Assembly: GCF_029223525.1 (NCBI RefSeq)
Contig: NZ_JARHTQ010000012.1
Location: forward strand, 62,001-126,000
Direction of reading: 5' to 3'
DNA length: 64,000 nt
From: Streptantibioticus ferralitis
Lineage (GTDB): Bacteria; Actinomycetota; Actinomycetes; Streptomycetales; Streptomycetaceae
This document shows positions 16,269 through 25,314 of this stretch, one piece after another (within the stretch, counting starts at the first letter, position 1; the number at the start of each line of letters is the position of its first letter). The notes beneath the pieces were generated by a model, which worked only from the letters and a program-made list of their open reading frames with translations, did not search any database and was not told the origin of the DNA. A program made the position numbers and the translations under genes.

Positions 16269-16525
16269 GCGACGCGTGGTCCTGGGCCTATGACCCGGAT
16301 GCCGAACACGTTGTGGGCGGGCTGCCCGAGGAGGTGGTGGCCGAGGTAGAGCGAATGGCGCAGCAACTGGCCGACCTGGGGCGGGATGCGCTGGACGTGG
16401 GTAGGGGGCCGAGACCAGGCAGCTTGCGGCTGCTTGAATTTTTCGGAGGGTTCGGTCTCTTAGCCTTTCTTCCGCTTGAGCGGTCAGAAGTCATCGTGAT
16501 CACCAGCGTCACCTGGGCCGGTTGA
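16265..16525 (+). CDS. Small RelE/ParE-like partner of the module
   Basis: An 86-residue protein: an N-terminal [31 protein letters not shown] helix pair, then an antiparallel strand pattern ending in LRLLEFFGGFGLLAFLPLERSE and VIVITSVTWAG. Size, the helix-then-beta order, and position immediately after and overlapping the DUF6247-like gene suggest a RelE/ParE-type toxin. Catalytic residues cannot be assigned from sequence alone. A homologous, apparently decayed partner follows the second copy of the module (27.3-27.6 kb). GTG start within GTGA. Confidence 0.62.
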   Translation: MSDAWSWAYDPDAEHVVGGLPEEVVAEVERMAQQLADLGRDALDVGRGPRPGSLRLLEFFGGFGLLAFLPLERSEVIVITSVTWAG

Positions 16526-16541
16526 GCGCCCGACGCACCCA

Positions 16542-17537
16542 CTACGCCAACAACCGCCCCCGCCGCCCCAACAGGAACCGTTTGAACGCCGCGACCGGAG
16601 CCGTGTCGGGGTGGCCGTCCAGCCAGGCGACGCCGATCTCGCGGACGGCACGGGGGCCGGAGACCGTCAACTCCGCCACGCCGGGGCGCGGTACGGGCGG
16701 GGGTGGCAGCAGGGCCACCCCCAGCCCCGCGGCGACCAGGCCGCGCAGGGTCTCCGCCTCCTCGCCCTCGAAGGCGACCTTCGGAGTGAACCCGGCCTCC
16801 GCGCACAGGCGGTCGGTGATCCGGCGCAGCCCGTATCCCGGCTCCAGGGTGACGAACCATTCGTCGGCGGTCTCCGCCAGCCGTACCCGCCTGCGGGCCG
16901 CGAGCCGGTGCCCCTCGGGGACGACCAGGCGCAGCCGCTGTTCGTCGAGGCGGCGCACCACCAGATCGGGCGCGTCGGGCAGCGGCGCGGTCAGGCACAG
17001 GTCCAACTCCCCAGCGCGCAGCTTCTCCAACATCGCCTCGCCGTAGTTCTGTACGAGCTGGAAGCGCACGCCCGGGTGGTCGGCGCGGAACTCCCGCAGC
17101 AGCCCCGGTACCGTCTCGGGGCCGAGGGTGTGCAGGAAGCCGAAGGCGACCCGCCCGGTCGCCGGATCGGCGTCGGCGCGTACGGTCTCCGCGGCCCGTT
17201 CCACCCCGTCGAGAGCGCGTTCCACCGAGCCGAGGAAGACGCGCCCCGCCGGGGTCAGCGAGACCGTACGGCCGTGCCGGGCGAAGAGGGTGACGCCGAG
17301 GTCGTCCTCAAGCCGGACCATGGCGCGGCTGAGGCTGGACTGCGGCACGCCGAGTTCCTGGGCGGCGCGGGTCACGTGCTCATGGCGGGCGACGGCGGCG
17401 AACTGGGCGAGGCGCGGCGCGAGCACCGCGGCCCAGCTCCCGGTACTGCCGCCGCGTTGACGGATGTTTATCGCCTCAATGTCGTTTTCTTTGCGATGGG
17501 ATGAAGCACCCCTCGTTGACCTGCGGTCATGCTGCAT
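16542..17537 (-). CDS. LysR-family transcriptional regulator
   Basis: A protein of about 331 residues. The winged HTH is LAQFAAVARHEHVTRAAQEL followed by GVPQSSLSRAMVRLEDDLGV and FARHGRTVSLTPAG. The C-terminal part has the periplasmic-binding-like effector domain (PDLVVRRLDEQRLRLVVPEGH, GLVAAGLGVALLPPP). LysR HTH domains normally start within 5-10 residues of the N-terminus; here no ATG, GTG or TTG lies near it and the first good ATG (17537) gives a tail of about 45 residues, possibly leaderless after AATAAT. The start is therefore uncertain. It is divergent from an MFS gene, which it probably controls. Confidence 0.8.
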   Translation of the reverse strand: MQHDRRSTRGASSHRKENDIEAINIRQRGGSTGSWAAVLAPRLAQFAAVARHEHVTRAAQELGVPQSSLSRAMVRLEDDLGVTLFARHGRTVSLTPAGRVFLGSVERALDGVERAAETVRADADPATGRVAFGFLHTLGPETVPGLLREFRADHPGVRFQLVQNYGEAMLEKLRAGELDLCLTAPLPDAPDLVVRRLDEQRLRLVVPEGHRLAARRRVRLAETADEWFVTLEPGYGLRRITDRLCAEAGFTPKVAFEGEEAETLRGLVAAGLGVALLPPPPVPRPGVAELTVSGPRAVREIGVAWLDGHPDTAPVAAFKRFLLGRRGRLLA

Positions 17538-17554
17538 GGGAACGATTATTGCGA

Positions 17555-17568
17555 TTCCATGCATTGGA
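17555..17568. promoter_or_regulatory. Candidate LysR operator in the LysR-MFS intergenic region
   Basis: The intergenic stretch is locally AT-richer than its surroundings and contains TTCCATGCATTGGA, an interrupted dyad (TCCA-TGCAT-TGGA) of the size expected for a LysR box. It lies 18 bp upstream of the proposed regulator start and 32 bp upstream of the MFS start. It is a candidate only. Confidence 0.35.
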
Positions 17569-17599
17569 CGCATCAATATGCCGGTCGTACTTTCGAGGT

Positions 17600-18856
17600 A
17601 TGCCCGATGTCGATACCCCGGCGTCCGCTCGTACCACGACCACGGACGCCGCCGCGGAATCCAAGCTCCTGCCCGGCAGCGCCGCCTACCGCCGCGCGAT
17701 CCTGGCGTTGTTCGCCGCCGGAACGGCCACCTTCCTCCTGCTGTACTCGACCCAGGGGCTGCTGCCCGCGATCTCCGACGACCTCCGGGTGAGCCCGGCC
17801 CAGGCCAGCTTGACGGTGGCGATGACGACGGCCGGGCTGGCCATCGCGCTGATCCCGGTCAGCACGCTGTCCGAGAAGTACGGCCGTACGCCGGTCATGG
17901 CGGCCGCGGTGGTCAGCGCCGCGGTGATCGGCCTGGCGGTGCCCTTCTCGCCCGACCTCACCGTGCTGGTGGTGCTGCGCACCCTCCAGGGCGTCGCGCT
18001 CGCCGGGCTTCCGGCCACCGCCATGGCGTATCTGGCCGAGGAGGTCTCCAAGAAGGCGATCGCCTCCGCGATCGGCCTGTACGTCGCGGGCAACAGCCTG
18101 GGCGGCATGGCCTCGCGGGTGATCGCCGGTTTCGTCGCCCAGTTCGCGGGCTGGCGGGTGGCGCTCGGTGTGCTGGGCGTGCTGTCACTGGGCTGCGCGG
18201 TCGCGTTCATCCTGCTCGCCCCGAAGGCCCGGCACTTCACCCCGTCGCCGATCAGCCCGCGCGCGCTGCTGCGCACTCTCACCGGGCACCTGCGCAATCC
18301 GCTGCTGGTCCGCCTCTATCTGCTCGGCCTGCTGTTCATGGCGGTGTTCGGCTCGGTCTACACGGTGCTGGGCTACCGCCTGACGGCGGCGCCGTTCAAC
18401 CTGCCGGAGGGCCTGGTCGGTTCGATCTTCCTGGTGTACCTGGTGGGTACGGCGAGCTCGGCCGCGGCGGGCAAGCTTGTGGCCCGGCTGGGGCGGCGGG
18501 GTGCGCTGTACTTCGGGATCGGCGCCGTGGCGGTGGGGCTGCTGCTGAGCCTGGCGGACTCGATCGCCGCTGTGCTGGCCGGACTCGTACTGATCACCGC
18601 GGGCTTCTTCACGGGCCACTCGGTCGCCTCCGGCGCGGTCTCGCACACCGCCACCTCGGGCCGCGCCCAGGCCAGCGCCCTGTACCTGACGGCCTACTAC
18701 ATCGGCAACAGCGTGGGCGGCACGGTCGGCGCCGCGGCCTACCACGACGGCGGCTGGCCCGCGGCGACGGTGGTGGGGCTGGCCGCGATGGTCGCGGCTG
18801 CGGGCGTCACGCTGTACGGGACGCGGGCGGCCCGGCGGGCGACGGCGGTCGGTTAG
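17600..18856 (+). CDS. MFS transporter (YnfM-like drug/metabolite efflux)
   Basis: A 418-residue permease with 12 predicted TM helices after a 35-residue polar N-terminus. Family motifs include LPAISDDLRVSPAQASLTVAM in TM1-2, SEKYGRTPVM (motif A), LRTLQGVALAGLPATAMAYL, GMASRVIAGFVAQFAGWR, and the second-half GKLVARLGRRGALYFG. This pattern resembles the YnfM/arabinose-efflux group. The ATG at 17600 is preceded by GAGG. It is divergent from the LysR gene, which fits a substrate-inducible exporter. Its last four bases overlap the end of the convergent Uma2 gene. The substrate is unknown. Confidence 0.85.
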   Translation: MPDVDTPASARTTTTDAAAESKLLPGSAAYRRAILALFAAGTATFLLLYSTQGLLPAISDDLRVSPAQASLTVAMTTAGLAIALIPVSTLSEKYGRTPVMAAAVVSAAVIGLAVPFSPDLTVLVVLRTLQGVALAGLPATAMAYLAEEVSKKAIASAIGLYVAGNSLGGMASRVIAGFVAQFAGWRVALGVLGVLSLGCAVAFILLAPKARHFTPSPISPRALLRTLTGHLRNPLLVRLYLLGLLFMAVFGSVYTVLGYRLTAAPFNLPEGLVGSIFLVYLVGTASSAAAGKLVARLGRRGALYFGIGAVAVGLLLSLADSIAAVLAGLVLITAGFFTGHSVASGAVSHTATSGRAQASALYLTAYYIGNSVGGTVGAAAYHDGGWPAATVVGLAAMVAAAGVTLYGTRAARRATAVG

Positions 18857-19449
18857 GCGCCGGGGAAGACGCTGGTGTCGATGGTGAGGTCGAAGGGGGC
18901 GGGGAGGTGGAGTTCCTCGCCGTACTTCACCGCCGCGAGGACGCGGTACATGCCGTTCCTGGGCTCGCCATAGAGAGTTGCTGTCGGTGCTCCGGAGTGC
19001 CACGGATCCAGCAGCAAGTAGAACGGCACTTCTGCCATCGCATAGCCGCGCAGCTTCTCAACCCGGTCGTGATTGGCATTTCTGCCTGAAGTGATCTCGA
19101 CGACCAACTGGGCTTCATCCAAAGGAACGTAGTTTGCGGGACCGGGAGCTTCCAGAACACTATGGGCGAAGACGGCCAAGTCGGGGATATACAAGCCCTG
19201 ACGAACAGGTACAGCACCGGCAAGGTTCTGGAAGACCCCCCAATCCTCCGGGATGACTTTGTCGACCTGCCGTGCGAGCCGCGTTGCGGTCAGGGCATTC
19301 CTCTTGGAAGGCGCTGGCGCCACGGTGATGATCCCCTCGATGATCTCCACCAGGCACCCTTCGGGCCAGTCCGTCTCCTCCCAGAGGCGGACAAGCTCGT
19401 CCCAGCCGTACCCGTTCTCCGGCTCGTGCTCGACGCTGAGTGCGCTCAT
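18853..19449 (-). CDS. Uma2-family putative restriction-endonuclease-fold protein
   Basis: A 198-residue protein of the Uma2 (DUF820) family with a PD-(D/E)xK nuclease-like core: an N-terminal WDELVRLWEETDWPEGCLVEIIEGII segment, IPDLAVFAHS carrying the Asp, and LVVEITSGRNANHDRVEKLRGYAM carrying Glu and Lys. FYLLLDPWHSG follows. Such genes are numerous in Streptomyces and the biological role is unknown. The base composition is noticeably less GC-rich than the neighbours, suggesting more recent acquisition. Start ATG 19449. It follows the deoA terminator in the same direction but is unlikely to belong to that operon. Confidence 0.8.
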   Translation of the reverse strand: MSALSVEHEPENGYGWDELVRLWEETDWPEGCLVEIIEGIITVAPAPSKRNALTATRLARQVDKVIPEDWGVFQNLAGAVPVRQGLYIPDLAVFAHSVLEAPGPANYVPLDEAQLVVEITSGRNANHDRVEKLRGYAMAEVPFYLLLDPWHSGAPTATLYGEPRNGMYRVLAAVKYGEELHLPAPFDLTIDTSVFPGA

Positions 19450-19490
19450 GGTGTGCTCCTCGTTCGGTGCGTCACCGATCCCAGCATGAC

Positions 19491-19524
19491 GAACGGGACC
19501 GATGGCCGTCCACCGGTCCCGTTC
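19491..19524 (-). terminator. Terminator of the nucleoside uptake/catabolism operon
   Basis: A perfect 11-bp inverted repeat GAACGGGACCG/CGGTCCCGTTC with a 12-nt loop, starting 22 bp after the deoA stop codon and before the Uma2 gene. Confidence 0.82.
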
Positions 19525-19546
19525 AGCCGTACGAGTGACCCGAAAA

Positions 19547-20824
19547 TCAGGCGATACGTTCCAGCACGATAGGTGCAGCCTCGTACGCCGTCCCCGCCGG
19601 AGCAACGGTCACCCCGCCCTCCAGCGCCTGCAGTGCGTAGTCGAAGCGCTCCGGCGTGTCCGTGTGCAGCGTCAGCAGCGGCTGACCGGCGGTGACGGTG
19701 TCGCCCGGCTTGGCGTGCATCTCGATGCCCGCGCCCGCCTGGACCGGGTCCTCCTTGCGGGCGCGGCCCGCGCCGAGGCGCCAGGCGGCGACGCCCACCG
19801 CGTAGGCGTCCAGCCCGGTGAGCACACCGGAGGCGGAGGCGGTCACCACGTGCTGCTCACGGGCCACCGACAGCTCCGCGTCCGGGTCGCCGCCCTGGGC
19901 GGCGATCATGCGGCGCCAGTGGTCCATCGCGGAACCGTCGCGCAGCGCCTTGGCCGGGTCGGCGTCCTTCAGCCCCGCCGCGTCGAGCATCTCGCGGGCC
20001 AGGGCCAGCGTCAGCTCCACGACGTCGGCCGGGCCGCCGCCCGCCAACACCTCGACGGATTCGCGGACTTCGAGCGCGTTGCCCGCGGTCAGGCCCAGCG
20101 GAGTGGACATGTCGGTCAGCAGCGCGACGGTCTTCACGCCGTGGTCCGTGCCCAACCCGACCATCGTGCGGGCGAGTTCGGCCGCGTCCTCGCGGTTCTT
20201 CATGAAGGCGCCGGAGCCGACCTTCACGTCCAGCACCAGCGAGCCGGTGCCCTCCGCGATCTTCTTGGACATGATGGAGGAGGCGATCAGCGGGATCGCC
20301 TCGACCGTTCCGGTCACATCGCGCAGCGCGTACAGCTTCTTGTCCGCGGGTGCCAGGCCGTCGCCCGCGGCGCAGATGACGGCGCCGACGTCCCGCAGTA
20401 CGCCCATCATCTCGTCGTTGGACAGCAGCGCACGCCAGCCGGGGATGGACTCCAGCTTGTCCAGCGTGCCGCCGGTGTGGCCGAGGCCGCGTCCGGACAG
20501 CTGCGGTACGGCGGCGCCGCACGCGGCGACCAGCGGGGCCAGCGGCAGCGTGATCTTGTCGCCGACGCCGCCCGTCGAGTGCTTGTCGGCGGTCGGGCGG
20601 GACAGCGACGAGAAGTCCATCCGCTCACCGCTGGCGATCATCGCCGCGGTCCAGCGGGCGATCTCGGCCCGGTCCATACCGTTGAGCAGGATCGCCATGG
20701 CGAGCGCGGACATCTGCTCGTCGGCGACCTCGCCCTTGGTGTACGCGTCGATCACCCAGTCGATCTGCTCGTCGCTGAGACGACCTCGGTCGCGCTTGGT
20801 ACGGATGACGGAGATGACGTCCAT
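19547..20824 (-). CDS. deoA: Thymidine (pyrimidine-nucleoside) phosphorylase
   Basis: A 425-residue enzyme that phosphorolyses thymidine and deoxyuridine (and possibly uridine) to base plus (deoxy)ribose-1-phosphate. Family signatures are KHSTGGVGDK (phosphate binding), the thymidine-phosphorylase signature SGRGLGHTGGTLDKLE, and a C-terminal HTDTPERFDYA. Length is typical. It is the last gene of the operon, 32 bp after cdd, so cytidine imported by the transporter passes from Cdd to this enzyme. The product sugar phosphate feeds the mutase and DeoC encoded elsewhere in the window. Confidence 0.94.
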   Translation of the reverse strand: MDVISVIRTKRDRGRLSDEQIDWVIDAYTKGEVADEQMSALAMAILLNGMDRAEIARWTAAMIASGERMDFSSLSRPTADKHSTGGVGDKITLPLAPLVAACGAAVPQLSGRGLGHTGGTLDKLESIPGWRALLSNDEMMGVLRDVGAVICAAGDGLAPADKKLYALRDVTGTVEAIPLIASSIMSKKIAEGTGSLVLDVKVGSGAFMKNREDAAELARTMVGLGTDHGVKTVALLTDMSTPLGLTAGNALEVRESVEVLAGGGPADVVELTLALAREMLDAAGLKDADPAKALRDGSAMDHWRRMIAAQGGDPDAELSVAREQHVVTASASGVLTGLDAYAVGVAAWRLGAGRARKEDPVQAGAGIEMHAKPGDTVTAGQPLLTLHTDTPERFDYALQALEGGVTVAPAGTAYEAAPIVLERIA

Positions 20825-20856
20825 GAGGGGTTCGCGTTCCTTACGTCGGTTTGACC

Positions 20857-21255
20857 TTATCGGTCAAGATCGTCGGGGCCGAAGGCGTCCGGAAGCAACT
20901 CGCTGAGCGGCCGGATGCCGCTCGTGGTGTCGACCAGCAGCTGAGGTCCGCCGTTCTCCCACAGCAACTGGCGGCAGCGCCCGCACGGCATCAGGACCCG
21001 GCCCTGGCCGTCGCAGCAGGTGAACGCCACCAGGCGGCCGCCGCCTGAGGCATGCAGCGTGGAGACCAGGCCGCATTCGGCGCACAGTGCGACGCCGTAG
21101 GCCGCGTTCTCCACGTTGCAGCCGACGACGGTCCGCCCGTCGTCGACCAGGGCGGCGGCGCCGACCGGGTAGTTGGAGTACGGCGCGTAGGCCCGGGTCA
21201 TCACGTCCCGGGCCGCCGCGCGCAGCTCCGCCCAGCCGATGTGCTGGTCGGTCAC
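20857..21255 (-). CDS. cdd: Cytidine deaminase
   Basis: A 132-residue zinc enzyme converting cytidine and deoxycytidine to uridine and deoxyuridine. The core motifs are intact: NVENAAYGVALCAECG with the catalytic Glu-containing segment, and MPCGRCRQLLWE with the two zinc cysteines of PCxxC. The GTG start at 21255 overlaps the permease stop codon in GTGA and gives the normal short length; a longer in-frame reading upstream has no family similarity. It is the fourth gene of the nucleoside operon. Confidence 0.94.
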   Translation of the reverse strand: MTDQHIGWAELRAAARDVMTRAYAPYSNYPVGAAALVDDGRTVVGCNVENAAYGVALCAECGLVSTLHASGGGRLVAFTCCDGQGRVLMPCGRCRQLLWENGGPQLLVDTTSGIRPLSELLPDAFGPDDLDR

Positions 21256-22589
21256 TTGCCCTGGCCCTTCCGGTAGGGCTTGCCGTCCGCCTTGGGCATC
21301 CGCAGCCGTTGCGCGGACAGCGCGAGCACCAGCAGCGTGGCCACGTACGGGGTGGCGGAGACGAATTCGTTCGGGATGGTGTCCGTCATGAGGAACCACA
21401 CCAGCAGCAGTGCGGCGAACGCGGCGCTCAGCACGCCCTGTCGGTAACTCTTGCGGTAGACCTTCCGTGCGGCCAGCAGGACCAACAGGATCACCAGCAG
21501 CAGGAGCAGCGCGTGCGCGGCCGGGCCGCCGCTGCGCAGCTGGAGGCTGTCGGTGTAGCCGAACAGGCCCGCGCCCATGGCGAGACCGCCCGGCCGCCAG
21601 TTACCGAAGATCATCGCCGCGAGACCGATGTAGCCGCGGCCGCCGGTCTGGCCCTCGTTGTAGATGTGCGACGGGACCATGGCCAGGAACGCGCCACCGA
21701 AGCCGGCGAGTCCACCGGAGAGCACGACCGCCGCGTACTTGTAGAAGTACACGTTGACGCCGAGCGACTCGGCGGCGATCGGCGCCTCACCGCACGAGCG
21801 CAGCCGCAGACCGAACGCCGTGCGCCACAGGACGAAGAACGTGGCGGCGAACAGCAGGGCGGCGAGCACGGTGAAGTAGGACAGCCCGGTGACCAGTCCG
21901 CCCAGGATGCCCGCGAGGTCGGAGACCAGGAACCAGTGGTGGTGCTCGATGGTCAGCAGCGAGTCGGACAGACCCGGCACGGTGATCGACGGCACCGACT
22001 TGATGGGTGGCGACTGCTTCGGGTTGCCGCCGAGCGCCGCGGCGTGGCCGGTGTTGAACCAGCGCTTGGCCAGGTACTGGGTGGTGCCCTGGGCGAGCAG
22101 GGTGATCGCCACACCGGAGACGATGTGGTCGACGCCGAACGTCACGGTGGCGACGGCGTGCAGCAGTCCGCCGAGCATGCCGCCGAGGATTCCGGCGACC
22201 AGGCCGATCCACGGGTTGGTCTGCCAACCCGCCCAGGCACCGAAGAAGGTGCCGAGGATCATCATGCCCTCAAGGCCGATGTTGACCACACCGGCGCGCT
22301 CCGACCACAGACCGGCGAGCCCCGCCAGACCGATCGGCACGGCCATCTGCAGCATGCCGCTGATCTGGCCCGAGGAGGTGACGTCCTGCGCGCCGGTGAT
22401 CGCCCGTACCGCGCAGACCGCGAGCAGCGCACCCGCGAAGATCAACAGCAGTACGGGGTAGGAGAGTCGTCCGCGCTTGGCCTGCGGGGCCTTGGGCGCG
22501 GTGGCCGGTACAGCGGTCGTGGTGGTGGCGCTCATGCCCGCCCGTCGCCCGCCACCGCCCTCAACGGAGGTGCTTCGCACCGCGGTCAT
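21252..22589 (-). CDS. Nucleoside ABC transporter permease (second)
   Basis: A 445-residue inner-membrane permease of the branched-chain/ribose (BPD_transp_2) type, as in the Bmp/Nup nucleoside importers. A roughly 45-residue polar N-terminal tail precedes multiple TM helices. Conserved loops are RAGVVNIGLEGMMILGTF and GFGGAFLAMVPS-like GGLAGFGGAFLA, with NEGQTGGRGYIGLAAMIFGNW near the C-terminal half. The start overlaps the first permease stop by 4 bp. It pairs with the other permease and the double ATPase to import nucleosides delivered by the BMP lipoprotein. Confidence 0.9.
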   Translation of the reverse strand: MTAVRSTSVEGGGGRRAGMSATTTTAVPATAPKAPQAKRGRLSYPVLLLIFAGALLAVCAVRAITGAQDVTSSGQISGMLQMAVPIGLAGLAGLWSERAGVVNIGLEGMMILGTFFGAWAGWQTNPWIGLVAGILGGMLGGLLHAVATVTFGVDHIVSGVAITLLAQGTTQYLAKRWFNTGHAAALGGNPKQSPPIKSVPSITVPGLSDSLLTIEHHHWFLVSDLAGILGGLVTGLSYFTVLAALLFAATFFVLWRTAFGLRLRSCGEAPIAAESLGVNVYFYKYAAVVLSGGLAGFGGAFLAMVPSHIYNEGQTGGRGYIGLAAMIFGNWRPGGLAMGAGLFGYTDSLQLRSGGPAAHALLLLLVILLVLLAARKVYRKSYRQGVLSAAFAALLLVWFLMTDTIPNEFVSATPYVATLLVLALSAQRLRMPKADGKPYRKGQGK

Positions 22590-23710
22590 ATCGCTGCCTC
22601 CTGCTCCTGCTTGGCGGTATTGCGGGCCGCAGCGGCGAGTTGCTCGCCGACCCGGCGCTGTTGGCGGCCGAGGCCGTAGCGGCGGACGAGTTCATAGGCG
22701 ACGACGACGGACAGGACGATGACGCCCTGCATCACGCCGACGATCTCCTTGTCGTAGCCGTTGAACTCAAGCCAGTTGGAGGTGCGGTCGAGGAACGCCC
22801 ACAGCAGCGCGCCGACGGCGATGCCGCCCGGGTTGTTGCGGCCGAGCAGCGCGATCGCGATGCCCGTGAAGCCGATACCGGCCGGGAAGTCGGTGGCGTA
22901 CTGGTGGGACTCGTTGAGCAGCGTGGGCATGCCGACGAGTCCGGCGCACGCACCGGAGACCAGCATGCTGGTGACGATCATGCGCTTGACGTTGACGCCG
23001 CTGGCCTGTGCGGCGGACTCGGACTGTCCGACGGTCCGCAGGTCGAAGCCGAAGCGGGTGCGGGAGAGCACGAACCAGTAGGCGACACCGGCCAGCGCGG
23101 CGACGACGATGAAGCCCTCGATGGGACCGGCCGCCGGGTTGGTGGTGAAGGTGAAGAACCAGCCCGACTTCGGCAGCACCGTGGTGTGGACGCTGTTGGT
23201 GTTGGCGTCCAGGTGCGCCAGCCGTCCCGGCTGCAGCAGATAGCTGATGATCGCGGTGGCGATCGCGTTCAGCATGATCGTGGCGATCACCTCGCTGACG
23301 CCCCGGCCGACCTTGAGCAGACCGGCGAGGCCCGCCCACATGGCGCCGACCAGCATCGCGACGATGATGATCAGCGGGAGTTCGAGGATCCCGGGAAGGT
23401 TGACCATGCCGCCGACCACGGCGGCCGCGAAGGCCGCGAGCCGGTACTGGCCGTCCACACCGATGTTGAACAGGTTCATCCGGAAGCCGACGGCCACCGC
23501 GAGACCCGCCAGGTAGTACGTGGTCGCCTTGTTCAGGATGTAGACCTGGCTGTCGCTCTTGACGCCGTAGCTGCCCATGATCTGGAAGGCGTCGAACGGC
23601 TGCTTGCCGGTGGCCAGCAGCACCAGGCTGGTGACCACGAACGCGGCCAGCAGGGCCAGTACGGGTGCGGCTATGCCGAGCAGCAGCCGCTCTTTGTCGA
23701 TCTTCTTCAT
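22586..23710 (-). CDS. Nucleoside ABC transporter permease (first)
   Basis: A 374-residue inner-membrane permease of the same superfamily, about eight to ten TM helices. The LFNIGVDGQYRLAAFAAAVV loop corresponds to the NIGLEG motif of its partner, and GFTGIAIALLGRNNPGGIAVG is the conserved C-terminal loop. It ends with a basic, Ala/Gln-rich tail. The start overlaps the ATPase stop codon (ATGA). It forms a heterodimeric channel with the downstream permease. Confidence 0.9.
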   Translation of the reverse strand: MKKIDKERLLLGIAAPVLALLAAFVVTSLVLLATGKQPFDAFQIMGSYGVKSDSQVYILNKATTYYLAGLAVAVGFRMNLFNIGVDGQYRLAAFAAAVVGGMVNLPGILELPLIIIVAMLVGAMWAGLAGLLKVGRGVSEVIATIMLNAIATAIISYLLQPGRLAHLDANTNSVHTTVLPKSGWFFTFTTNPAAGPIEGFIVVAALAGVAYWFVLSRTRFGFDLRTVGQSESAAQASGVNVKRMIVTSMLVSGACAGLVGMPTLLNESHQYATDFPAGIGFTGIAIALLGRNNPGGIAVGALLWAFLDRTSNWLEFNGYDKEIVGVMQGVIVLSVVVAYELVRRYGLGRQQRRVGEQLAAAARNTAKQEQEAAI

Positions 23711-25314
23711 CGTTCCTCTCCCCCGTCGGCGTCCGGAGCGGCGTCCGCGTCCGTCGCAACGTGCTCGAGGCGGCCGGAGGACGCGCCGGTCATGGCGGAA
23801 CCCAGCTCCTCGGGGGTGATCGTGGCGGGGTCGGCGTCGGCGACCAGGCGGCCGCGGTACATCACCCGCAGGGTGTCGGACAGGCCGATCAGTTCGTCCA
23901 GGTCAGCGGAGATCAGCAGGACCGCCAGACCCTCACGGCGTGCCTCGCGGATCTGGTCCCAGATCTGCGCCTGCGCGCCGACGTCCACACCGCGCGTGGG
24001 GTGCGCCGCGATCAGCAGCTTGGGGCGGTGGCTCATCTCGCGGCCGACGATCAGCTTCTGCTGGTTGCCGCCGGACAGTGAGGCGGCGGTGACGTCGATG
24101 CCAGGGGTACGTACGTCGTACTCGGCGACGATCCGCTCGGTGTCGCGGCGCGCCGCGGCGTTGTCGAGCAGGGCGCCCTTGCTGTTGGGCTCCTCGGTGA
24201 CATGGCCGAGGATGCGGTTCTCCCACAGCGGGGCTTCCAGCAGCAGGCCGTGGCGGTGGCGGTCCTCGGGGACGTAGCCGATGCCGTTCTCGCGGCGCTT
24301 GCGGGTGGGGGCGTGCGAGATGTCGGCGCCGTCGAGCGTGATGATCCCGGCGTCCGCGTCGCGCATGCCCATGATGGCTTCGACGAGTTCGGCCTGGCCG
24401 TTGCCCTCGACGCCCGCGAGGCCCAGGACCTCGCCCTTGTGGATGGTGAAGGCGATGTCGTCCAGCACCATCCGCTCGACGCCGTCGGCGTCCGGCGCGG
24501 TGAGCCGCAGGCCGCCCACCGTCAGCATCGGGACGTCGGTGACCGTGGACTCGCGGGTCTCGGGGGACGGCAGTTCGCTGCCGACCATCAGCTCGGCGAG
24601 CTGCTTGGTGGTGGTGGTCTTCGGGTCGGCGGAACCGACCGTCGTACCGCGCCGGATGACCGTGATCTCGTCGGCCACCGACAGCACCTCGCCGAGCTTG
24701 TGCGAGATGAAGATGACCGTCAGGCCCTCGGCCTTCAGGCCGCGCAGGTTGTCGAACAGCGCGTCGACCTCCTGCGGGACGAGGACCGCGGTCGGCTCGT
24801 CGAGGATCAGCGTGCGGGCACCGCGGTAGAGGACCTTGAGGATCTCCACCCGCTGCCGGTCGGCGACGCCGAGGTTCTCGACGAGGACGTCGGGCCGTAT
24901 GCCGAGACCGTAGCTGTCGGATATCTCAAGGATCTTGGTGCGCGCCTTGGCGCCGATGCCGTGCAGTTTCTCGCTGCCGAGCACGACGTTCTCGAGCACG
25001 GTGAGGTTGTCGGCGAGCATGAAGTGCTGGTGCACCATGCCGACGCCCCGGGCGATGGCATCGCCGGGGTGGTGGAAGGTGACCTGCTCGCCGTCGATCG
25101 CGATGGTGCCCTCGTCCGGCTTCTGCATGCCGTAGAGGATCTTCATCAGGGTCGACTTGCCGGCACCGTTCTCGCCCACGAGGGCGTGCACGGTGCCACG
25201 GGCGACGGTGATGTCGATGTCGTGGTTGGCGACAACTCCGGGGAACCGCTTGGTGATTCCCTTGAGCTGGACTGCGGGGGAGCTTGCAGCGGGAGGATTA
25301 CTGGACGCGTTGAT
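23707..25314 (-). CDS. Nucleoside ABC transporter ATPase (double nucleotide-binding domain)
   Basis: A protein of about 535 residues with two ABC domains, as in RbsA/NupA-type ATPases. Domain 1 has Walker A GENGAGKST, LGVADRQRVEIL as its signature and ILDEPTAVL as Walker B. Domain 2 has the degenerate Walker A GVEGNGQAE and SLSGGNQQKLIVGREM. The N-terminal strand of domain 1 (VQLKGITKRFPGVVANHDI) lies upstream of the first in-frame GTG (25191), so translation must start earlier. No in-frame ATG, GTG or TTG exists there; ATC at 25314 sits 8 nt behind GAGGAG and is proposed as the start. It is the first gene of the five-gene operon ending with deoA. Confidence 0.88.
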   Translation of the reverse strand: MNASSNPPAASSPAVQLKGITKRFPGVVANHDIDITVARGTVHALVGENGAGKSTLMKILYGMQKPDEGTIAIDGEQVTFHHPGDAIARGVGMVHQHFMLADNLTVLENVVLGSEKLHGIGAKARTKILEISDSYGLGIRPDVLVENLGVADRQRVEILKVLYRGARTLILDEPTAVLVPQEVDALFDNLRGLKAEGLTVIFISHKLGEVLSVADEITVIRRGTTVGSADPKTTTTKQLAELMVGSELPSPETRESTVTDVPMLTVGGLRLTAPDADGVERMVLDDIAFTIHKGEVLGLAGVEGNGQAELVEAIMGMRDADAGIITLDGADISHAPTRKRRENGIGYVPEDRHRHGLLLEAPLWENRILGHVTEEPNSKGALLDNAAARRDTERIVAEYDVRTPGIDVTAASLSGGNQQKLIVGREMSHRPKLLIAAHPTRGVDVGAQAQIWDQIREARREGLAVLLISADLDELIGLSDTLRVMYRGRLVADADPATITPEELGSAMTGASSGRLEHVATDADAAPDADGGEER

